From positions 42,683,989-42,747,988 of the forward strand of contig JBCFYV010011164.1 in assembly GCA_039000515.1 (NCBI GenBank): DNA of 64,000 bases. Reading direction: 5' to 3'. This DNA comes from Timema cristinae. Its lineage: Eukaryota > Arthropoda > Insecta > Phasmatodea > Timematidae. Below the pieces are notes generated by a model. It saw only the letters and a list, made by a program, of their open reading frames with translations, did no database searches and was not told the origin of the DNA. Positions 55,951-64,000 of this stretch are shown here, one piece after another. The first letter of the stretch is position 1; the number at the start of each line of letters is the position of its first letter. Position numbers and translations under genes: made by a program.

Positions 55951-56740
55951 TCCCACTTCAAATGTCGTGTTTGTAATAGTTAATTAACTAATTGCCAAGG
56001 TGTTTTTATTGTAGAGCTTTTGTTTTTTTGATGTTCCACCTTAGCCTATATTGACATAATCTAAGAAACCATATCTTATGTATCTTTTATTAAGTTCTTT
56101 ACATTTCAAGATAAAAAGAGAAATGTAACGATAGTTTCTTCGTAATATTTGAACAAATTGATATATTTCGACTAAAATCTTAATAAACATTGGCACCCAA
56201 GAGAGACAAAATATTTTGATTTTCGATCTAACTTTAGTCTATTAATTTGGGGGTAAAGATGTCCAAAATAAAATAAAAAATCTATTTTCCTCACGTATGG
56301 TGCTATAAATCTAATTACAACGTTGAAATTATACTTATCAAAATTAGCATGTCTTTATTTGGACCACCATTCAATAAAGTATCAAAGCCAGGCCACTGTA
56401 TTTTCTATGAGCCAGGCCCACAGACATGAAACTAGCTCTGCTGGTTTGTGAGGGTTTTCTTTAAAACTGTAAATACAATAAGCTGGGACTCGTACCCCCC
56501 ATCCCCTACTTTAGCAAGTGGCGGTTCTCTTACCTGCGTTTATGATCCAAGTGTCTTTTGTAAGTACATTGTGAATGCCACCCCCCTTCCCCTCAACCTC
56601 GCAAACCACTACGGGCCAGACATACTTTAAATCAATGAATGATGAAAATGAAGGTAAATATAGACAACACTGTAAGAGATTGGTTGCCATAGTAACATGA
56701 CGCTTTTAAAGAAACCAAAAGTTGAAACACTAGCGTTCGA
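55951..56740. other. P-like element, 3' sub-terminal region, nothing assigned
   Basis: Contains C-rich patches near 56494-56506 and 56579-56595. No frame recognised. Confidence 0.45.
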
Positions 56741-56861
56741 AGCGGTCACTCGACAGAACTAAAATTTTTGAGACTCAGAGGAAAAACCACCCAAAAAAAC
56801 TTGACTGAATATTTTAACCTTTGATGTCCTCTCTATAGTATACATTTCTCTATGATTCTAG

Positions 56862-57227
56862 TTTATGCCGATAAGCATGCAAGTAAATTAAGTGTTGAGG
56901 GAAATTCATTAAAACATATATAAAAACATTATATATTTTTAAAATTAGGACTCTATTTCACAATCTAAAGGTATATCAGAGATTGTAATAGATAGTAAGT
57001 AATCTATCAAACAGTTTAAACTATGCCTCATTATTGGGCGGTTGGAGGGGAATAATATTGAAGTTCAATCAAAGACTAAAGGTTTTATTATTCTATTTCA
57101 ACGAATTCACATTAAAATAAAATAAATATAATTCAAGAGTCATATAGAAAGAAGGATTTAAATATAGCCAGAAATATTCAAGCTTTGAGCTGTTTGTTTT
57201 TTAAATAGAATTTTAAATGCTCAAGGT
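56862..57227. other. AT-rich DNA, nothing assigned
   Basis: No gene or repeat recognised between the P-like element and the next foldback copy. Confidence 0.5.
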
Positions 57228-57488
57228 GAGGGTGTTGGGATCGAGAGAAAATACCTGTGTTTTAGCAATTTTTATAACAAAATATTTCTTTGGTAAAAAT
57301 AAATCAATTATTGTTTCTATACAAACACATGGTTTAATTTTCTTCGCATGCTGATAGCAACAGTCCTTGAATATCTTTTCAAGCGTGTCCTGGAATTTCA
57401 TGACACATTTTTCTCTTAATTAAAAAAGTTTCTCATCTAATGCATTAAGCTCATGACCTATATTCAACAACTGTTGATATATGTCTTG
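57228..57488. mobile_element. Foldback hairpin element, family F, copy 2 (right arm cut by a SINE)
   Basis: The left arm has GATCGAGAGAAAATACCTGT, ACACATGGTTTAATTTTCTT, CAACAGTCCTTGAATATC. The centre is TGACACATTTTTCTCTTAAT. The right arm starts with CATGACCTATATTCAACAAC and stops after about 50 bp where the short SINE begins. Confidence 0.65.
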
Positions 57489-57610
57489 GGTGACCTGGTG
57501 GTCTAGGGGTAAGGTGTCAGACTTCTATGCTGGTGGCCGGGGTTCAATCCTCGGTCCCGACACAAATTTATCTGATTACCAAACCCTTCCTTCACCTCTA
57601 ATAATAATAA
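57489..57610 (+). repeat. SINE family A, short internal-deletion form with target duplication
   Basis: Has the full tRNA-like head (GGTGACCTGGTGGTCTAGGG; box B GGTTCAATCC) and the start of the body up to CTTCACCTCT, then directly (AAT)n. The 3' module is missing. ATGTCTTG lies on both sides (57481-57488, 57611-57618; 8 bp). Deletion may have occurred before or after insertion. Confidence 0.82.
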
Positions 57611-57839
57611 ATGTCTTGAGGGGAAGTGGAGTATTGGTTGGGAACGACTTTGTATAATCACACTCACTTTGCTCGTTGTGGCCTCCACCCCTAAATTCCC
57701 GGTGAGTGTAAACTAATGTAATTCCAGCATTGTTTTGAACGTTGATTTATTTTTACAATTTTATGACTCTAGCTGTCCCATAAATGTGTCAGAAAATTAA
57801 TAAATGTATGTAAAATGTGCAAAATTTACCTAATATCAA

Positions 57840-58135
57840 AAAAATCTAGCTCTGGTGCAATCCATTTTTTGATAGATCTTACCGTTTAGCTACAAGAGGC
57901 CTCCAAAGAAAGGTCCGCACCGACTTTAAAATTGCTCCAATATTTTGAATTTTTTTGGGGGGCTAAAAATTAAAATTTTTAATTTTCTGGTATTTTCCCG
58001 TCGGCTACAGACTAGAAGCTATAAATAAGTTTGCCAAATTTCAAGTTTCTAGCTCATCTGAAAGTGGGTAAAAATTAATGCCAGTGAGTGAGTGAGTCAC
58101 GTGGCTTTATATTATATAGTGATTTACAACACTCG
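57840..58135 (+). repeat. Old interspersed repeat ending in GTGAGTGAGTGAGTCA
   Basis: TTTCCCGTCGGCTACAGACT, CCAAATTTCAAGTTTCTAGC, and the tail CAGTGAGTGAGTGAGTCACG followed by TATATTATATAGTGA resemble the same broad class as 8340-8820 (short tandem tetramer near the end, AT-rich terminus). Class unknown. Confidence 0.45.
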
Positions 58136-58769
58136 GTATAACCTTACTTCTAACTCACCATGCTGCAAGAAGTGTAATTATAAACCAATGCTAGATATCC
58201 CCTGCCAATACGGCAATATACACACACTGCTGTCGGAAGAGTAGATCATTCACTATTTGAAGGGGGTGAATATGAAATCACGCGTAGCACATGTTTAGTA
58301 CTACTTTCAATGAATTTAAAATGATTATTTTAAATGTAATTAAATTAAATCTACCTATGGACTGTTAGAATAAATGTAATTTTATAATTAATGTATTGGC
58401 GTGTGTTTTATCAGACATATGTTCAAATGGACATGTCCGCTAATTTCAAGTAAAATCCAAGTATTCTATTCTACATGTAAATAAAATGAAGAGATTTTTT
58501 GGACGGATTTTTATCGGGGCTTTTGGTGGAAATCGGTCGAGTTTCAAGCTCAGTTTATCTTGCTCTGGAGGCTTAAACAATATTTCACCTTTTAAAATAT
58601 CCTTATCGGTTCATTATTTTAATATATTCAAAGAAACAGAATCACTTATTTACATATATTTTTGTCACTGTGGTAGCCTTGTAGCTTTTAAACTAATATA
58701 AAAATGTCACTTTACTTATTCTATGGCATTAGAAATTCGAAAGTTCATTGCCACACTTAAAAAAGTACT
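58136..58769. other. Nothing assigned
   Basis: AT-rich; the frame 58486-58701 has no recognised motif. Confidence 0.45.
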
Positions 58770-59281
58770 CCACCTATTCCTATCTTTAGCTAACTCTATC
58801 CAGTCCACCTCATTACACTCTATTCCTATCTTGAGATAGTTCTAACCAGTCCACCTCATTACACTCTATTCCTATCTTGAGCTAGCTCTATCAAGTACAC
58901 CTCATTACACTCTATCCCTATCTTGAGCTAGTTATATCCAGTCCACCTCATTACACTCTATTCCTATCTTTAGCTAACTCTATCCAGTCCACCTCATTAC
59001 ACTCTATTCCTATCTTGAGATAGTTCTAACCAGTCCACCTCATTACACTCTATTCCTATCTTGAGCTAGCTCTATCAAGTACACCTCATTACACTCTATC
59101 CCTATCTTGAGCTAGTTATATCCAGTCCACCTCATTACACTCTATTCCTGTCTTAAGCTAATTCCATCCAGTCCACCTCATTACACTCTATCACTATTTT
59201 GAGCTAGTTATATCCAGTCCACCTCATTACACTCTATCACTATTTTGAGCTAGTTATATCCAGTTCACCTCATTACATCCT
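58770..59281. repeat. 46-bp minisatellite with a 184-bp higher-order repeat
   Basis: About 11 units of 46 bp, each with CACCTCATTACACTCTAT and a variable part. Four unit types A-B-C-D (TCTTTAGCTAACTC, TCTTGAGATAGTTC, TCTTGAGCTAGCTC, TCTTGAGCTAGTTA) form a 184-bp block at 58779-58962 that is repeated without visible change at 58963-59146. Three further, more variable units follow. On the minus strand a unit reads DWI-stop-LAQDRNRV, the continuation of the LINE frame at 59282-59705. Confidence 0.93.
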
Positions 59282-59705
59282 ATCTCCTTCAGGTTCATTC
59301 TAATGTTATCCTCCCATCTGCGTTCAGGTCTTCTCAATGGTCTCTTTCCATTGGTTTTGCTAGTCAGTACCTTGAACAATGTTCTATAATCTCCCATTCG
59401 TGCCGCATGTTCTCCCCACCTTAATCTACGATACTTAACTATCTTAGTAATGGCTTGTGATTAGTAAAGGGTATATAGCTCGTCATTATGTAACCTCCTC
59501 CCCTCCCCAGTAGCCTCATTCATTTTTTGATATAATATCTTCCTAAGCACCTTGTTTTAGAACATTTTAAATTTATTTCCGTCATGTAGGGTAAGACACA
59601 AGGTTTTACAACCATAGAGGACCATCAGTAAAATTATTGTTTTGTATATTCTAAGTTTTACATTCCTTGACAGCAGGCAAGATGTCAACAACTTACTGAC
59701 CGAGT
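59282..59705 (-). pseudogene. LINE reverse transcriptase C-terminal relic (minus strand)
   Basis: Minus-strand reading from about 59690: LSRNVKLRIYKTIILMVLYG, then GCKTLCLTLHDGNKFKMF, later RRLRWGEHAARMGDYRTLFK, GKRPLRRPERRWEDNIRMNL and KEIGCNEV. This is the C-terminal region of insect endonuclease-reverse transcriptase elements (usual forms: W-AGHVARM, GKRPLGRPRRRW-D-I, DLREIG). Stops and shifts are present. Its last codons lead into the minisatellite. Confidence 0.88.
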
Positions 59706-60424
59706 AGTAATAATGTCAACTAAACTTGGGAAATCTTAGTGCCTCTTTGGTTTATAATATATATATATATATTGTTTAAGTTATTTATTGTGTCCATTCT
59801 GAAATTCAAATACATTTGAATGGGAAACAAATAATTTCAGGAATATTTGGCGCTCAAAATTTTACATAAACCACCCATATACATTAACTAGTATGCGTCG
59901 ATGATAAAAACTAGGTTTAATAAAGTTGGCCAGAAATAGAAAAATATAAAAAGTTTGTATTTCTTTGTGGCCATAATTTATAGGCACTCATTCTTTCCTA
60001 TTTATATAATATTTATATAAATTAATGTGTTAGTGTTATCGAAATTAGTTGGTCTGATTTTAATCTCGATAAATGACACTTTTTGCTAAAAAAAAAACCC
60101 AACCAAAATCAATGTAGCACTATAAAACAAAAAGGTGAAAAATTGAATTCAAAGCGTTCACAGTTTAACATTTTGAAAAATAATTATTATAATAAATAGA
60201 TTTCTAGAAATTTTGGTAAATACTTAATTTTTCCTGAGGATATGGTATTATCCTTTATATAACATAGAGAAATTGAGAGCATTCCTACTGATTTTGACCA
60301 AAGCTTACCAAATACAAATTACCACTGACACATTTTCATCTCTTCTATATAGAGTCAAAATCAGTGGCCAAACGCTCTACCAACAAAACGAGAGTGCACC
60401 TTACATTTATCATGTAGCTTTATT
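59706..60424. other. AT-rich DNA with a TA-dinucleotide run, nothing assigned
   Basis: TA repeats near 59756-59772. No coding frame recognised. Confidence 0.5.
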
Positions 60425-60680
60425 CATCCTCTTCAGTGGCCGCATGGTCTAAGGCGCTACTCTCGCAGTAGACTAAACTGTATATGACGGGGATATCGAG
60501 GCTCGAGTCTCAGTCGGGTGAACTGAGGGTGGTTATTTCAAAATGGGTTTCCACTATTCCTACATGCAAACGCGGGTACACTTTTTATAAATATAACCCC
60601 ATTTATACCTAAAATCAATAACGTAATTAGTACATAAGCGTATAACCCAAACGGTTAGTGAAACGAAGTGCCAAATAACT
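60425..60680 (+). repeat. Family B-like SINE, diverged subfamily
   Basis: Head CCTCTTCAGTGGCCGCATGG with the same CTACTCTCGCAGTAG hairpin as 47683-47930, box B GGCTCGAGTC, body GGGTGGTTATTTCAAAATGG, module GCGTATAACCCAAACGGTTA. No target duplication seen. Confidence 0.82.
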
Positions 60681-62199
60681 TGATTTTTAAGTCCACTTAT
60701 TTCAAGTTAATTGAACGTACTTGACAAATGTAAATATTTATTCAAGTTACATTTGAATTCAAATTTTCAAGGGAATTCTAGGCTTATGTAAAGTAGATGA
60801 CTTGAATCAACTTGAAAACTAGTGTACTTGAATCAAGTAAATTGACAAATAAATGTAAACTCCTCTAAAGTAGTGTACGATAAGTTTACTTAAAATGGTT
60901 TTGCTTCTTTATTTTAAAACAGTATATCTGTAAGTCTACAACAGATGTCCTTTTCTTTTCGTTGGCGTCGACTGTTGAAACTTCTAAATCATGTAGTCAA
61001 AATGATTCAGTTGAGACTTCAAAGAACCATAATAATAATTGAGGTCACGGCCATTCTGGGTCTCGACGCTAGCGCTTCTTACGGCAGATAGTCGAGTCAC
61101 AGCCTCTTGAGCGAACCGGCAGTACATTGTTGTGATTATTGTCGGCACAGCTTTCTTTGCCTCATGTGGTGCGCGTTCTTGCTTGCTATTCGTTTGGATA
61201 ATTATCTGGACGTTAATGCGGGGTTCCGACTTAACGTTTTGTGAATAAGATTTGTTTTTAAGTTTGAACGCTTTTTATACTGTGGAGTGAGTGAAATTAA
61301 TGTGAAAAACCTACCCATTACTTGTTTTTTGAAACAACGTGCTTTGCTTGGAAACTCTTGAGGGGAAATTTTAAATAAGGCAAGTGAAAAAGTTTCTAAT
61401 TTCTTTAAAAAAAATATTGTTATATGACTACATATAAGTAAAGATATAGCTATTTTAGTGCAAACTCTTAAAAAAAAAATACTACACATTATACCCACTA
61501 CCCCAAAATATTAAAGAAAACTAGGTTTATTTCACTATTGTTCCTATTTTAATGCTGAGCAGGCTTTACATACCTACTACAACTAAGATTACGATACAAT
61601 TATATGCACGTCAAAGATACACTAACACCAATTATCTAAATTTATTCTAAATTATAATATTACAAGTTGGTATAAATAGAGCCCAATAAATACGCAACTA
61701 AATAAAAGTTAGTAAGCTAACTAAATTAAATTCATGCTATAAACTAAATGCATATGGTACCCCTAACTAGATTTTATATTGAAATAATGTATCCTTTTTT
61801 GTATCAGCTTTATGTGTTTATTTATAATACAGTGTTATTTGTTAATGCATTAAATTAATGTAGATATGCAACTTTCAATAACAGCGTGTTTATAACAGTA
61901 AATTAATACCGGTTTTTATTCATAACATTTATGATATCGTAGTTGTATAACTAAGATTATTTTTTTCTGGAACGGCTGATTTGATTCTCTAAATACAGTT
62001 TCGTTAACAATAAATATTGTTAATCTCTGTACTGGTTTGGCAAATATTTGTTTAGGTGCTAATTATTTATGGCTTTACTTTAATTACTGTGCACTCTAAG
62101 TAAGACTAAACACGAACGTTGCTTTAGGGTACATTTTATTCATTTGTCAACAGTACCATATTTTTAAAATACAATTCTCGCCTTTATGTTATATTGTGA
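60681..62199. other. Mostly AT-rich DNA; GC-richer patch at about 61040-61200; nothing assigned
   Basis: The patch (TCACGGCCATTCTGGGTCTC ... GAGCGAACCGGCAG) stands out in base composition and could be a promoter or exon, but no frame supports this. Confidence 0.4.
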
Positions 62200-62299
62200 N
62201 NNNNNNNNNNNNNNNNNNNNNNNNNNNNNNNNNNNNNNNNNNNNNNNNNNNNNNNNNNNNNNNNNNNNNNNNNNNNNNNNNNNNNNNNNNNNNNNNNNN
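62200..62299. other. Assembly gap (100 N)
   Basis: Exactly 100 N, a second conventional gap. Confidence 0.99.
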
Positions 62300-62354
62300 A
62301 TGTGACATCATCCCATCCTTATTGAACATCGGGAACTGCTGTGACGTGACACGT

Positions 62355-62743
62355 TGGGTGGGGTGCTAGTGGGCGTGAGTTTAGGGCAGTATTTTTGCAG
62401 TTTTTATAGCACAAAAATCTTTTGGCCAAAATAAATCTAATATTTCTTCTATAGAATCATAGAGTTTAGTTTTCTGCACATGCTAATCTCAACAGTTGTT
62501 GAATATCTGTCATGAGCATGGCAGCAATTGGTGACAAACTTTTTAAATAAAGAGAAAAGTTTGTCACCAAATGCTGCCATGCTCATGATAGATATTCAAC
62601 AACTGTTGAGATTAGCACGTGCAGAAAACAAAACTCTATGTTTCTATAGGAGAAATATTTGCTTTATTTTGGCCAAAAGATGTTTGTGCTATAAAAACTG
62701 CAAAAAATACTGCCCTAAACTCACGCTCACTAGCACTCCACCT
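62355..62743. mobile_element. Foldback hairpin element, family F, copy 3 (near-perfect ~190-bp palindrome)
   Basis: The left arm starts GGTGCTAGTGGGCGTGAGTT and ends GGTGACAAACTTTT (62530-62543). The right arm starts AAAAGTTTGTCACC (62555-62568) and ends AACTCACGCTCACTAGCACT. The loop is 11 nt. Only a handful of mismatches separate the arms, so this copy is the youngest of the three or has been kept similar by conversion. The frame 62528-62752 is just one arm. Confidence 0.88.
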
Positions 62744-62938
62744 TATCTGTAACTAGCCAGTCAAAACTCGACTCTTGTAGTGGGCAGATGTGTTTATACC
62801 GTCTTTAGGTCGAGTGGTCGTAGAGAGAGGGATTGAATGGAGTACATGGTGACAACATAAGTTGATGTTTCCCGTGTACTCATATTTTTACATTTGTTGT
62901 TCTTTGTAAATTAATTAATTCTACAAATATAATACGTA

Positions 62939-63181
62939 CAGGTTGTCCGAAAAGTCGTTGTGCATTGAATGTACTAATTGTAGTAATGTGATAATACTGT
63001 TACAATTACCATAGTTCCTACAGCAATATGTGTCGGAAACGGACCTCAGCGACGTTCAGACATGCTTGCATGTTGGTGGTGAAGACCTTTCCCATTTCAT
63101 TCAAATTTAATTAAAAATTAATGTTTTATTTTATTTCTACAATTATTACATTCAGTGCACAGTGACTTTTCGGACATTCTG
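62939..63181. mobile_element. Tc1/mariner-type MITE (TA target)
   Basis: CAGGTTGTCCGAAAAGTCGT (from 62939) is mirrored by CAGTGACTTTTCGGACATTC ending in TG at 63181. Pairing continues through GTGCATTGAATGTA for about 45 bp. TA flanks both ends (62937-62938, 63182-63183). The 243-bp interior is non-coding. Confidence 0.85.
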
Positions 63182-63183
63182 TA

Positions 63184-64000
63184 TAAATAAATTTAAAAAA
63201 AAATATAAATATAAGCCTGACACGTGTAAGAAAACAAACACGCAGCACGGGCCGCATGCTATGGTCACACACGTTGGCTGTCTCTAAGGAAATGCACCTT
63301 TTATAACACATTAAGCCACACGTGTCAAACTCGTTTAATCATATAAGGTCAACATCGAAAATTCAAAATACCGAAGGGACTGCTTTCAATTTTTTTTTGT
63401 TTCATCAGTTTATTAAAGTAAAAAGAAATCATTCTTAAAATCCTTATCATCAAAAAAGGAACATTAATACTATGTACAATTTTAAGAAATAGTAAGACTT
63501 TTATTTGTAGTATCATTGTGAGTGTTTGGCTTTAAATCTTGTGATGACGTTACTTTCATAATTGAAGACAAATGTGTGCTCGCAATCTCTCGGGTGTTTG
63601 CTAATTTTTATGAGAGAAAGCAGCTGTTCACGCGCTTATGTGCTGCCAAGTATCACACATATTTCGTGAGCAAATTCAACAAATTTCCGGAATCTATTTA
63701 TGGTGAATAAAGAGTGAAAATGTTGAATTATTTTACCATTCAATTTTTTATCCCAAATAATATTTCGGCTTAATTACAGCTCGTAACAATATTAGGCTAC
63801 TATATTAATTAAATAAAGAGTTTGTTCGTCTATCTATCATGAGCATTATGTGATACATACCGAACGCAGAGGTCTGACATTTAAAAATTATTAGCTCCTG
63901 TTCACTAGCTTGTGCACCTCAAAGGTGTAATTTTAAAATTTGGATTTGATTTAATTTAATTTAATTAATTAAAAACTGGGCTGGAAGAAATAAATTTAAG
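63184..64000. other. AT-rich DNA to the window end, nothing assigned
   Basis: The frame 63522-63710 has no recognised motif. Confidence 0.45.

Larger units (their letters stand above)
48719..56853 (+). mobile_element. P-like DNA transposon, ~8.1 kb, with THAP exon, RNase H-like transposase relic and nested SINEs and a foldback element
   Basis: The left end CATAGAGAAAGGTATATCAC is mirrored at the right (reverse strand ATAGAGAAATGTATACTATA). GATTCTAG lies on both sides (48711-48718, 56854-56861), an exact 8-bp target duplication. A sub-terminal inverted pair is also present: TAGTTCTGTCGAGTCGCC at about 48793-48810 and its mirror GGTCACTCGACAGAACTA at about 56743-56760. Terminal plus internal inverted repeats and 8-bp duplications are hallmarks of P elements. 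The coding relics at 49164-49297 and 52496-54328 are P-type. At least four SINEs and one foldback element have entered it. Confidence 0.83.

Noticed and set aside
58770..59281. CRISPR array
   Set aside because: Units are directly tandem without unique spacers, differ by substitutions, and the DNA is eukaryotic.
61040..61200. Host promoter or first exon
   Set aside because: Only base composition supports it; no frame, splice site pair or core promoter motif stands out.
62528..62752. 74-codon reading frame as a gene
   Set aside because: It is one arm of the near-perfect palindrome.

Overview
This is AT-rich eukaryotic DNA, most likely from an arthropod. The evidence is a BEL/Pao LTR retrotransposon, P-type and hAT-type DNA transposons, tRNA-derived SINEs, insect-style non-LTR reverse transcriptase fragments, intron-sized gaps and long (AAT)n tracts. 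There is no operon structure and no rRNA gene. I cannot name the species. The window is dominated by mobile DNA. Only one candidate host gene is visible: an intronless 284-codon reading frame at 36811-37665, repeated in truncated form at 12840-13260.

Layout. Bases 1-13260 and 23961-37231 are two nearly identical direct copies of about 13.3 kb. The first copy stops exactly at a 100-N gap (13261-13360). This points to an uncollapsed overlap or haplotig in the assembly rather than a biological tandem duplication. Both copies carry, in order: the 3' part of the same BEL/Pao insertion with the same GTATG target-site copy, a hAT remnant between short inverted repeats, a TTA-flanked MITE, an ancient interspersed repeat, a decayed ~56-bp tandem repeat, a foldback element with a small mariner-like MITE inside it, a second hAT remnant, and the host-like reading frame.

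Between the copies (13361-23960) lie tRNA-SINE copies, a decayed LINE (about 14.2-15.6 kb), a 2.1-kb P-like element with a THAP domain that is itself invaded by a MITE holding a SINE stub (17297-19419), and the start of the complete BEL/Pao element (19837-26910).

After the host-like frame (37.7-64 kb) comes a dense set of nested transposons. These are a piggyBac-like MITE (38702-39110), a mariner-like MITE (39123-39350), a GTF2IRD2/ZBED-type hAT remnant (41661-43080), a hAT MITE (44087-44490), a long-TIR element carrying a MADF fragment and invaded by a TATCGATA-rich hAT element (45104-46919), an ~8.1-kb P-like transposon with an 8-bp target duplication (48719-56853), three copies of a foldback hairpin family, and a 46-bp minisatellite that grew out of a dead LINE reading frame (58.77-59.7 kb).

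The most coherent system in the window is the SINE set. At least two SINE lineages with different tRNA-like heads end in the same 37-bp hairpin-forming module. One insertion consists of little more than that module plus an (AAT)n tail, and it has its own 15-bp target duplication. The module is therefore the likely signal read by an unidentified partner LINE. Most TE calls rest on motifs, inverted repeats and target-site duplications read by eye; no database search was possible.
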